From Streptosporangiaceae bacterium (lineage in GTDB: Bacteria; Actinomycetota; Actinomycetes; Streptosporangiales; Streptosporangiaceae): 9,031 nucleotides of DNA. The position numbers and the translations under genes were made by a program. The stretch lies in assembly GCA_030038715.1 (NCBI GenBank), contig JASHSO010000375.1, forward strand, positions 1 to 9,031, read 5' to 3'. The notes under the pieces are model-generated. The model made no database searches and had not been told where the DNA came from. It worked only from the letters and a program-made list of their open reading frames with translations. Shown here in pieces: positions 1 through 6,130 of this stretch (the first letter of the stretch is position 1; each line of letters opens with the position of its first letter).

Positions 1-454
1 GCTGTTGCTGGCCCCCGGACAGTTCATAGGGCAGGTGCCTGGCCCGGTCAGCGAGGCCGACGTCGGCTAGCGCCTGCGCTGCCCGCTCCCGCCGCTGCGC
101 GGCAGGGATGTGCAGCGGCACGAGCGCGGCCTCCACGTTCTCCTGCGCGCTCAGCGTGGGCACCAGGTTGAACGTCTGGAAGATGAACCCGATCGACTCC
201 GCCCGCAGCGTGGTAATTTCACTCTCCCGTAGCTGCGCGAGGTCCTTGCCGACTCCGTCGCCGAATATGACGCTGCCGGACGTTGGCCGGTCGAGCCCGC
301 CGAGCATCTGCAGTAGCGTCGTCTTGCCGTGCCCGGTGGGACCCTGGATGGCCAGCCACTCGCCGTCCAGGATCACCAGGTCGACGCCCCGCAGCGCCTC
401 CACGACACCGCGGCCCTTCTGGTAGAACTTCTTGACTCCCGTCAGCTTGTACAT
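1..454 (-). CDS. ABC transporter ATP-binding protein, partial (C-terminal part beyond window)
   Basis: This is the nucleotide-binding subunit of a MacB/LolD-type ABC transporter; it hydrolyses ATP at the inner face of the membrane to drive the permease encoded just upstream. I translated 151 residues from the ATG at 454. They show an A-loop aromatic near residue 11 (KKFYQ), Walker A GPTGHGKTT at 38-46, the GGLDRPTSG segment typical of this subfamily at 52-60, the Q-loop IFQTFNLVPTLSAQENV at 91-107, and the signature LSGGQQQ at 145-151. Walker B and the H-loop lie beyond base 1. The start is supported by a GGAAGGA Shine-Dalgarno sequence at 459-465, four bases upstream. The gene lies 55 bases downstream of the permease on the same strand, so they are almost certainly one operon. 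Walker A departs from the usual GPSGSGKST. The substrate cannot be told from sequence. Confidence 0.95.
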   Translation of the reverse strand, partial: MYKLTGVKKFYQKGRGVVEALRGVDLVILDGEWLAIQGPTGHGKTTLLQMLGGLDRPTSGSVIFGDGVGKDLAQLRESEITTLRAESIGFIFQTFNLVPTLSAQENVEAALVPLHIPAAQRRERAAQALADVGLADRARHLPYELSGGQQQ

Positions 455-458
455 GGGG

Positions 459-465
459 TCCTTCC
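459..465 (-). promoter_or_regulatory. Ribosome binding site of the ABC ATPase
   Basis: On the minus strand GGAAGGA lies four bases before the ATG at 454. It allows independent translation of the ATPase from a message shared with the permease. Confidence 0.7.
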
Positions 466-509
466 CTGGATGGCCGCAGTGTCCCGTCGCTGTTCCGCCG
501 CTGGTGCGT

Positions 510-2030
510 TCACTCGACCCTCGCCAGTGCCGCGGCTGGCCGTAGCCGGGCCGCGCGCCAGCCGCCGAACATGCCGGCGATCAGCCCGCCCGCTATCGCC
601 AGCACTACGGCGAGGATGATCGCTTCGGCGGTCACCGGGGCGCTGAGGTGAACGTGCACGGTCGGGGAGGATGCGGCTGATGCGAGCCGGCGGAAGCCTC
701 CGCTGCCGCTTCCGCCGGCGCCACCTCCGGGGAAGCCGCCACCGCCACCGGGGAACCCGCCGCTACCGGTGAAAGCGCGGGCGCCGCCCGGCGTGGCGCT
801 GCCGGTGGTCGTCCCGATCGACGCGGTCAGCGTTTTGGTGAAGTGGCCGACAAGCGCGGAGCCGAGGAAGCCGAGCCCGACGCCGATCGCGCCCCCGATG
901 ACGCCGATCGCAAGGGCCTCGCCGACTACCTGGCCGACGACTCTGCGGCTGGTCCAGCCGAGCGCCTTGAGCGTGCCGAACTCGCGCACCCGGCGCGATA
1001 CCGCCGACATGGTCAGCAGGCTGGCCAGCAGGAAGGCTGCGGCCAGCACGGCGATCGCCAGCCACGTTCCCAGGTTGTTCGCCAGGTTCGCGGCGCTAGC
1101 CACCGAACCGGTCAGCTCCTTGTCCAGGTTGTTCTGGTTGGTGACGGTCGTCTTGGGCAGCATGGTGGAGATGTCCTTGCTGACCGTGTTGATGTCCGAA
1201 GCGCTGTCGGCGGCCACGTAGATCGTGTTGACGTAGCCCTTCAGGCTCTTGCCTGCTGACGTACCAAGATCTTGGGCTCGTTCCAGCGGGATGTAGACGT
1301 CCGTCGACGAGCTTGCGGCAGTGGAACTGACGATGCCGACTACCTTGAAGCTGGTCTTGGCCAAAGTGACTGTCGAGCCCACCTTGAGCTTGCTGCTAGT
1401 GGCGTAGTTGGAGTCAACGAGCGCCACGTCAGAATTCCCGTCCGAAGCGGCCAAGGTCCGTCCGGAGACCAGCTTGGCCGTGCTGAGCGGTCCGAGCGCG
1501 GCCGCATTGCCGGACAGGTCGACGCCATCCACCGTGATCGGGCTCGGGAAGTTACCCAGCCCGCTGAAGCCACCTGGCCCGCCTCCGCCGCCACCTGAGC
1601 TGGAACTCGGGATAGTGAAGCTGACCTTCATATCGGTAAGGGTGAGACCCCCGGCAGCGGCGGCGACGTCCTTGAGCTTGGCGACTGACGTGATATCGCC
1701 GTCGGTAAGCGTGCCCATGGTGTTGCTGCTCAGCGTATCGACATCGACCTTGGTGCCGGCCTTCGGCCGACTGCCACTTCCGCCGCCAAAGTTGCCACGG
1801 AAGCTGAATCCGCCGGTGCCTCCCGCGCCGAAGGTCGGGGTCTTGGTGACAGTGATGTCGGTGTCCAAACCGTAAAGCGAGTGCAGCACATCGCCCTGCG
1901 CGTTCTTGACGCCCGTGGACAGCCCGGTCACCGTAATCACCAGGCCGATGCCCAGCGCCAAGCCGACGGCGATGATGCTGGCCTGGCGGGCGCGCCGACG
2001 CAGCTCGCGCCTCAGGTAGGTAACGAACAT
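510..2030 (-). CDS. MacB/FtsX-family ABC transporter permease with Gly-rich extracytoplasmic loops
   Basis: This is the membrane subunit of the exporter-like ABC system whose ATPase follows. The 506-residue protein has the MacB layout. TM1 lies at about 18-38 after a basic N-terminus (RRELRRRARQ). A large extracytoplasmic domain spans about 40-315. The FtsX domain has TM2 at about 320-341, the cytoplasmic coupling stretch SRRVREFGTLKALGW at 345-359, TM3 at about 371-395, and TM4 at about 467-489 before a WRAARLRPAAALARVE tail. Three low-complexity Gly/Ser/Phe stretches sit at about 68-87, 142-160 and 423-446, all predicted outside the cell. I chose the ATG at 2030 because AGGAG at 2036-2040 is spaced five bases from it. 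An in-frame ATG at 2084 would add 18 residues that lack homology-like character. Such transporters move lipids, lipoproteins, peptides or drugs, or act as mechanotransducers; the substrate here is unknown. Confidence 0.93.
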   Translation of the reverse strand: MFVTYLRRELRRRARQASIIAVGLALGIGLVITVTGLSTGVKNAQGDVLHSLYGLDTDITVTKTPTFGAGGTGGFSFRGNFGGGSGSRPKAGTKVDVDTLSSNTMGTLTDGDITSVAKLKDVAAAAGGLTLTDMKVSFTIPSSSSGGGGGGPGGFSGLGNFPSPITVDGVDLSGNAAALGPLSTAKLVSGRTLAASDGNSDVALVDSNYATSSKLKVGSTVTLAKTSFKVVGIVSSTAASSSTDVYIPLERAQDLGTSAGKSLKGYVNTIYVAADSASDINTVSKDISTMLPKTTVTNQNNLDKELTGSVASAANLANNLGTWLAIAVLAAAFLLASLLTMSAVSRRVREFGTLKALGWTSRRVVGQVVGEALAIGVIGGAIGVGLGFLGSALVGHFTKTLTASIGTTTGSATPGGARAFTGSGGFPGGGGGFPGGGAGGSGSGGFRRLASAASSPTVHVHLSAPVTAEAIILAVVLAIAGGLIAGMFGGWRAARLRPAAALARVE

Positions 2031-2035
2031 CTGCA

Positions 2036-2040
2036 CTCCT
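2036..2040 (-). promoter_or_regulatory. Ribosome binding site of the ABC permease
   Basis: On the minus strand AGGAG precedes the ATG at 2030 with a five-base spacer. It decides the start in favour of 2030 over the in-frame ATG at 2084. Confidence 0.75.
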
Positions 2041-2183
2041 CGCAGCTCACTAATTGCCCGGGGGGGCGACGCGAGCCAAGCCACGGCTCACCGCACGCGC
2101 CAGGTAGGCCACCCGCGCGGTATAGATGATGAGCTAGCTTCCTGAGTGGATGCTGTAGGCGCTCTTCGGAGTAGCAACATACG

Positions 2184-2215
2184 GGCGGGCCGTCCGGAGC
2201 ATCATGCCGCCCGCC
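2184..2215 (-). terminator. Possible hairpin terminator downstream of hpnE
   Basis: GGCGGGC at 2184-2190 can pair perfectly with GCCCGCC at 2209-2215 across an 18-base loop, about 30 bases past the hpnE stop codon. There is no U-tract, as is common in actinobacterial terminators. The long loop makes this tentative. The rest of the 2031-2246 gap shows no gene; it should hold the permease promoter, but I could not fix convincing -35 and -10 boxes. Confidence 0.3.
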
Positions 2216-2246
2216 AGGCGCGGCGCCGTCGGCGTCCATCGGCTGG

Positions 2247-3746
2247 CTAAGACCACGCCGCGGCAGCCGGCTCTGGCTGCGGAGCCGACCGCCCTGGCCG
2301 GTCACCCGATGCCAGCGCATCGATCACTGCCGTGGCAGCGAGCTTGCCGCTGCGAACCGCGCCCTCCATCGTGTCCGGGAGACCGGTGCTCGTCCACGCA
2401 CCGGCCACCGCCAGCCGAGGCTGCGAGGTCGCCTGGGCCGGACGCAGCGCCGTCGACCCCGGTACCTGACGGAAGGTCGCCCGCCGCTCCTTGGTCACGA
2501 AGAAGTCCTCGACGGCGGCTCCGGCCGCACCGGGCAGCAGGCGCGCCAGAGCCGGGATGAACTCCGCGCGAATGCTGGCGACCGGGCTGTCCACATAGCG
2601 GTCAGCCGCGGGCACCGCCGCCGCCAGGTACTGACCGCGGTCCAGACCCGCTGCGCGGCTCTTGTCGATGATCCAGCGCACTGGCGAGTCCACGGCGGCG
2701 GCGAACGGCAGCCCGGTGACCGGACGGCCGTAGATGACATGGATGCTGACAAGCGGGGACGGCGCGAGCCTGGCCCACCTCGCGGCGGGTCCGGCCAGCT
2801 CTCGTGGGGCCAGCGCGGCAGCTTCCCATGCCGGAATGGCGAGCACCACGCCGGCTGCCGTCATCAGCTCCGGCTCAGCTCGGTCAAACGGCAGCTGACC
2901 TTCGTGGCACAGCAGCGCGGTGCCGAGGACACTTACTTCGTAACCGCCGCCCGCCGGGTTGGCCCGGATCGCCAAAGCCTTCGTGCCAAGCCGCAGGTGC
3001 ACGCCGAGCCGGTTCAGCAGGGCGACTGCTGGGGCGCTGTGCAAGTCGCACAGCGGAACCGCCGGGACGCCGATGTCTGCGCTGTCCCGCCCGGCCAGCA
3101 CAAGGCCGGCCAGCACGCCGCGGGCCAGGCCGAGGTTCGTCCGGTCCGGCCTGGTGTTTAGGGTCGGCAAGGCAACGAGATCCCAGAACGTACGGCGGGC
3201 GTGCTCTCCCTGGCCGTGCCGGGCAAGCCACTCACCAAGCCGGATCTCGTCACCACTGCCGACCGGGTCGGTCCGCCACAGCCCGGCCAGCGCTGGCAGG
3301 ACCATCAGGCGCTCCGCTGGCGACAGCAGCTGATAGCGCGCAAGTGACCGCGTTAGGTGTAACGGTGTCGGCAGGCCGGATCGCCGGATCCTGGCGTGGT
3401 TGCCGGGCGCCAGCACGGTCAGATCGAGTCGGTCCTGCATGTCGACGCGATCGGCGACGCCTAGCTTGTCCAGCAGGCCGCGGTAGCTAGTCCAGGACCG
3501 TAAGAAGACATGCTGACCGTTGTCGACAGTCAGGCCGCGGCGGGCAAACGAGCAAGTGGCTCCGCCGAGCCACGGTCGGGATTCAACCAGGCAGACGGGC
3601 AGGCCGGCCTCGGCTAGTTCTACCGCCGCGCTGATTCCGGCCAGCCCGCCGCCGATCACGACGACTGTGCCGGCCCTCACCGGACCCGGCCCATCAGCCC
3701 GCGTAAGTCGTTGGAGTGGTGCAGTCCAGTCCTGGCCACTGCGCAT
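2247..3746 (-). CDS. hpnE: FAD-dependent amine-oxidase-fold enzyme, probable hydroxysqualene dehydroxylase HpnE
   Basis: The family member HpnE reductively removes the hydroxyl of hydroxysqualene to give squalene, the third step of the HpnC-HpnD-HpnE route to hopanoids. The 499-residue protein has the Rossmann dinucleotide site VVVIGGGLAGISAA at 28-41 with the ribose-binding acidic residue E55. It also has WLGGATCSF near 59-67, the HpnE-like DNGQHVFLRSWTSY at 75-88, RRATFRQVPG at 421-430, and the C-terminal FAD motif AGAWTSTGLPDTMEGAVRSG at 448-467. The usual Asp of AGDW is Ala here. The ATG at 3746 follows GGGGGA closely; a GTG at 3680 (residue 23) is an alternative start that would trim a 22-residue unconserved leader. 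A Pro/Ala-rich tail follows residue 480. The main alternative is a carotenoid/phytoene desaturase-like oxidase; the DNGQH and TGLP..EGAVRSG pattern favours HpnE. No hpnC, hpnD or squalene-hopene cyclase gene is in the window. Confidence 0.8.
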   Translation of the reverse strand: MRSGQDWTAPLQRLTRADGPGPVRAGTVVVIGGGLAGISAAVELAEAGLPVCLVESRPWLGGATCSFARRGLTVDNGQHVFLRSWTSYRGLLDKLGVADRVDMQDRLDLTVLAPGNHARIRRSGLPTPLHLTRSLARYQLLSPAERLMVLPALAGLWRTDPVGSGDEIRLGEWLARHGQGEHARRTFWDLVALPTLNTRPDRTNLGLARGVLAGLVLAGRDSADIGVPAVPLCDLHSAPAVALLNRLGVHLRLGTKALAIRANPAGGGYEVSVLGTALLCHEGQLPFDRAEPELMTAAGVVLAIPAWEAAALAPRELAGPAARWARLAPSPLVSIHVIYGRPVTGLPFAAAVDSPVRWIIDKSRAAGLDRGQYLAAAVPAADRYVDSPVASIRAEFIPALARLLPGAAGAAVEDFFVTKERRATFRQVPGSTALRPAQATSQPRLAVAGAWTSTGLPDTMEGAVRSGKLAATAVIDALASGDRPGRSAPQPEPAAAAWS

Positions 3747-3866
3747 CGTCCCCCGTAGTGTCCGAAGCTACTGCCAAAGGCGACCTCGCCGCCGTACCCG
3801 AGTGTGCTGGCGATTCCGACCCCCGTTGCCGACGCCAGGCACCGGATTCTAGCGGACTGCGGACGG

Positions 3867-5006
3867 TTACGACCGCCAGATCAGCGCGAGCGCGCAGTCG
3901 TCAGAACTTCGCCCGCCGCGTTGCATGGTCTGCACGAGCTTCGCCGCACCCGCGCCGAATCCGCTAGTGATCAAATGATCTGCCTCGCCCAGCAGGCGGT
4001 CGATGCCGGCATCGATATCCCGTCCGGGCGCCTCGACCAAGCCATCGGTATACAGCATCAGCGCGTCACCGGGCCGGAGCGCGCCATCCTCCGGCTTGCT
4101 TCGCATGTCATCGACCACGCCGAGAACGATGCCGCGAGCATTGGTGAGCCGCCACCTGCCACTTCCCGCTTCGAACTGGGCGGCCGGCAGATGGCCAGCC
4201 GACGAGATCATGTAGTCCCCCGTGACCAGGTCGAGCGTGAGATGGACGGCGGTCACGAAGCCCTCGGGCGGGCCGCCACGACGCAAGTAGGCGTTGCAGG
4301 CAGGGAGGAAGTCCGCGTGCGGCACGGAGCCGAGCAGGCCGCCGAAGGCGCCGGACAGCAACAGCGCCCTGGTACCGGCGTCGATGCCCTTTCCGGCGAC
4401 ATCGACCAGCGCCACCTCAAGCACCTTGCCGTCGCAGGCCGAGACCAGGAAGTCGCCACCGAAGGACACGCCCCCGGCTGGCCGGAGAACTGAGACGGCA
4501 TGCCAGCCCTCTGGCAGTTCGGGCATCTTCCCCTGAGCACGAAGCCGGTCCCTCAGCTCGATCAGCATGTGATCGCCGCGTAGGCCCTTGACGCCCAGCT
4601 TCTCTCTGGTCCTGGCGAGCACGTCGGCAAACAGCGCAATGACCACGATGGTCGCAGTGATGCCGGCGTCTGCCCGCCCGTGCAGCCAGTCGTATGCCAG
4701 CATGACGGCGACGAAGCCGAACAAGATCCGCAGGGCACGCGGCCACAGCAGCAGCCCGCCGGCCAGAATCGGCAGGATCATCACACCAGGCGAGATCCAG
4801 GAACTCGACGTTCTGGTGGCCGCTACGCCGATCGCGACGACCAGGAGTGCCAGGCCCAGGGCCATTCGCCGGTTGCGGGTGATGAACTGGCGCTTGATCC
4901 AGTCGCGCTGGCGTTGCGCGACCTCCTTGGCCACGGACCAGAACCGGCGGGAAACCGTCACAACCATCTTGCGGGCACTGTACCGGTACTCGACCGCCCG
5001 CGACAT
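3867..5006 (-). CDS. Membrane-anchored SpoIIE/PP2C-family serine/threonine phosphatase
   Basis: This metal-dependent protein phosphatase of the PPM/SpoIIE class probably dephosphorylates a Ser/Thr-phosphorylated regulator such as an anti-sigma-factor antagonist. The 379-residue protein starts with a basic cytoplasmic segment. About four hydrophobic helices follow at roughly 48-64, 73-90, 91-108 and 115-131, then the catalytic domain from about 145. Metal-binding motifs are visible: RPAGGVSFGGDF at 175-186 (D185), VDVAGKG at 201-207 (D202), SSAGHLP at 268-274, LYTDGLVEA at 318-326 (D321), and SSDDCALAL at 367-375 (D369/D370). The second Asp of the usual GGDFYD is replaced by Ser188, but the core Asp set is intact, so activity is expected. 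No PAS, GAF or HAMP domain is present, so any signal must be sensed by the membrane part or a partner. The ATG at 5006 has an in-frame stop two codons upstream and only a weak Shine-Dalgarno; ATG 4967 is an alternative. An AT-rich patch at 5036-5056 probably holds its promoter. Confidence 0.92.
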   Translation of the reverse strand: MSRAVEYRYSARKMVVTVSRRFWSVAKEVAQRQRDWIKRQFITRNRRMALGLALLVVAIGVAATRTSSSWISPGVMILPILAGGLLLWPRALRILFGFVAVMLAYDWLHGRADAGITATIVVIALFADVLARTREKLGVKGLRGDHMLIELRDRLRAQGKMPELPEGWHAVSVLRPAGGVSFGGDFLVSACDGKVLEVALVDVAGKGIDAGTRALLLSGAFGGLLGSVPHADFLPACNAYLRRGGPPEGFVTAVHLTLDLVTGDYMISSAGHLPAAQFEAGSGRWRLTNARGIVLGVVDDMRSKPEDGALRPGDALMLYTDGLVEAPGRDIDAGIDRLLGEADHLITSGFGAGAAKLVQTMQRGGRSSDDCALALIWRS

Positions 5007-5086
5007 CGCCTACGGCAGGTCAGAAGCAGACTTCCGAAAAATATTCAGCCGTTATTGCTTCCCGGCGCCTGCCTCACTGGCGCGCC

Positions 5087-5110
5087 GTGGCCACAACGGG
5101 CCACACTGGG
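5087..5110. repeat. Small inverted and direct repeat upstream of the phosphatase gene
   Basis: GTGGCC at 5087-5092 can pair with GGCCAC at 5099-5104 around a six-base loop. The same stretch reads as a 10-base tandem direct repeat, CCACAACGGG at 5091-5100 and CCACACTGGG at 5101-5110 (8 of 10 identical). It lies about 80-105 bases upstream of the phosphatase start and about 60 bases before a possible plus-strand ORF. It could be an operator, but short repeats are common by chance in GC-rich DNA. Confidence 0.3.
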
Positions 5111-5168
5111 CAGCGATAGCTGGGCGCAGGAAACCGGCCAGACTGAGCGAAGCGGCGTAGTGACAGGG

Positions 5169-5477
5169 ATGAAGATCTCGGTTGATGCGGCCATGCGGGC
5201 GCGTGACGTCTCCCCGCCGCGGCAAGCCGACGACGACGCACCGGTCCAGGATCCACCAGCGCCTGACCGCGTCTCGACGCGCCGGACGGGCCCGTCGCTG
5301 GAGGCACCGCGAGCCGCCGACACCCAGCGCGGCAGCCACCAGCCGCCGGAGCCGCAAGCCAACAGCGAGGCCGCCACGGATGGCTGGCCGCGACGGCCGC
5401 GCCGGGATCTCAAGGACGGCCGGCGGCGGCTACGCCGCCGTCAGCCCGGCACCGGGAACTCGCGAGGCCGCTCATAG
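5169..5477 (+). CDS. Possible small Arg/Pro-rich hypothetical protein
   Basis: I do not recognise this ORF with certainty. It would encode 102 residues beginning MKISVDAAMRARDVSPP, followed by a Pro/Ala/Asp/Gln-rich, probably disordered middle and a very basic C-terminus (RPRRDLKDGRRRLRRRQ). The first 17 residues look more like a real ordered N-terminus than a chance translation; the remainder could be either. By my hand count about 80% of codons end in G or C, somewhat lower than expected for a well-conserved gene in this DNA. No good Shine-Dalgarno precedes the ATG at 5169; a GTG at 5160, three codons upstream, is an alternative. Its last dozen codons lie inside the first copy of the rpiB-tail repeat (5441-5504), and the stop is part of the repeat. 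Position fits a gene divergent from the phosphatase and convergent with rpiB. If it is not real, 5007-5568 contains no gene. Confidence 0.4.
   Translation: MKISVDAAMRARDVSPPRQADDDAPVQDPPAPDRVSTRRTGPSLEAPRAADTQRGSHQPPEPQANSEAATDGWPRRPRRDLKDGRRRLRRRQPGTGNSRGRS
5424..5440 (-). terminator. Strong GC hairpin, probable terminator for rpiB
   Basis: CGGCGGC at 5424-5430 and GCCGCCG at 5434-5440 form a perfect seven-base-pair stem with a three-base loop. On the minus strand it lies directly after the stop codon of the outermost rpiB-tail copy, that is, 128 bases past the functional rpiB stop. There is no U-tract, which is usual for actinobacterial hairpin terminators. It also overlaps the end of the possible plus-strand ORF at 5169-5477. 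Confidence 0.5.
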
Positions 5478-5608
5478 TACGTTGCGGCTCTGTCCGCGCA
5501 CTGGTCAGCCGGGCACTGGGAGCTGACCGGACCGCTCACAGTCCGTTACGGCCCTGTCCACGCGCTGGTCAGCCCGGCACCGGGAACTCGCCAGTCCGCT
5601 CATAGTCG
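5441..5608 (-). repeat. Tandem array (64-base period) of the rpiB 3' end
   Basis: Three head-to-tail units start at 5441, 5505 and 5569, each exactly 64 bases apart. Unit 3 is the genuine end of rpiB and shares the first 38 bases of the unit (5569-5606, extent approximate). Units 1 and 2 are complete and match at 50 of 64 positions. Over the shared 38 bases unit 1 matches rpiB at 36 positions and unit 2 at 30. On the minus strand each unit encodes a version of the RpiB tail plus stop in the same phase: YYERPREFPVPG (unit 1), DCERSGQLPVPG (unit 2) and DYERTGEFPVPG (rpiB). About 26 bases of sequence following the stop are also repeated in units 1 and 2. Because 64 is not a multiple of three, the extra tails are out of frame with one another and cannot be reached by simple stop readthrough. 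They have no start codons and are not genes. Confidence 0.92.
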
Positions 5609-6036
5609 GCGATCATGTCGAGCCGCCTGATGTGCCTGGGCTCGGCGGAGAAGTCGGTCTGCACGAAGACCTTGGCAAACCCGACAGCGTCCTCGACCGG
5701 ATACATCCGAGCACCCAGGCTCAGCACATTGGCGTTGTTGTGCAACCTTGCCAGCCTCGCAGTCTCCTCGCTCCAAGCAAGCGCTGCCCGAACCCCGCGG
5801 ATCTTGTTCGCGGCGATCTGCTCCCCGTTTCCCGACCCGCCAATGACGATGCCCAGGCTCCCCGGGTCGCCGACCGCGGCACTCGCCGCACGCATGACGT
5901 ATGGCGGATAGTCGTCGTCGGGGTGATAATCGGCCGGTCCGCAATCGACTGCCTCGTGCCCGGCCTGCCTGAGCCACTCGATGAGACTGGCCTTGAGCTC
6001 GAACCCTGCGTGATCAGATCCTAGGTATACGCGCAT
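5569..6036 (-). CDS. rpiB: Ribose-5-phosphate isomerase B
   Basis: RpiB interconverts ribose-5-phosphate and ribulose-5-phosphate in the non-oxidative pentose phosphate pathway, in the cytoplasm as a dimer or tetramer. The 155-residue protein is full length for the RpiB/LacAB fold. Motifs are GSDHAGFELK at 6-15 (D8, H9), the phosphate-binding loop GGSGNGEQIAANK at 66-78, HNNANVLSLGAR at 99-110, and HIRRLDMIADYERTGE at 135-150. The loop carries Ser where the E. coli enzyme has its catalytic Cys. This is the mycobacterial/actinobacterial type, in which the Glu (E72 here) acts as the base. The ATG at 6036 lacks a clear Shine-Dalgarno, so a very short leader or leaderless translation is possible. 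The gene is divergent from the ORF at 6131. Its 3' end is duplicated in tandem just downstream (5441-5568), placing the likely terminator hairpin 128 bases away. Confidence 0.96.
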   Translation of the reverse strand: MRVYLGSDHAGFELKASLIEWLRQAGHEAVDCGPADYHPDDDYPPYVMRAASAAVGDPGSLGIVIGGSGNGEQIAANKIRGVRAALAWSEETARLARLHNNANVLSLGARMYPVEDAVGFAKVFVQTDFSAEPRHIRRLDMIADYERTGEFPVPG

Positions 6037-6062
6037 TCGGCAAGTGTGGCATGAGCACCGCT

Positions 6063-6093
6063 TTTATTCGGTAACGCCCAGACGTGACTGCAA
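6063..6093 (-). promoter_or_regulatory. Tentative rpiB promoter
   Basis: On the minus strand TTGCAG (6088-6093) resembles a -35 box, and the AT-rich CGAATAAAA region (6062-6070) could supply a -10 at 17 to 19 bases spacing. Transcription would begin close to the rpiB ATG, in keeping with the missing Shine-Dalgarno. The -10 match is poor. Confidence 0.22.
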
Positions 6094-6130
6094 TCCGTGA
6101 TAGAACGAACTCGGAGAGTAACAGGCGTTG

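Noticed and set aside
2031..2084. Upstream ATG start (2084) for the ABC permease
   Set aside because: The ATG at 2030 has a well-spaced AGGAG and begins a typical FtsX-type N-terminus; the extra 18 residues look untranslated.
2804..3490. A 228-residue plus-strand reading frame
   Set aside because: It is antisense to hpnE, has shadow-type composition rich in Arg, Pro and Ala, and shows no recognisable motif.
2247..3746. Phytoene desaturase (CrtI) identity
   Set aside because: The DNGQHVFL segment and the TGLPDTMEGAVRSG tail fit HpnE better, and no carotenoid genes are in view; it is kept as an alternative.
3807..3838. Hairpin CTGGCG/CGCCAG between the phosphatase and hpnE as a terminator
   Set aside because: There are only six base pairs with a 20-base loop and no supporting tract; this is likely to occur by chance in this composition.
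3804..4493. A 229-residue plus-strand reading frame
   Set aside because: It is antisense to the conserved metal-binding motifs of the phosphatase; long antisense frames are expected in GC-rich DNA.
4680..5477. A 265-residue plus-strand reading frame
   Set aside because: Its first half lies opposite the well-supported phosphatase gene. Only the part from about 5160 could be an independent gene.
5441..5608. CRISPR-like array of three repeats
   Set aside because: The units are directly adjacent with no unique spacers, they diverge from one another, and the third is the coding end of rpiB.
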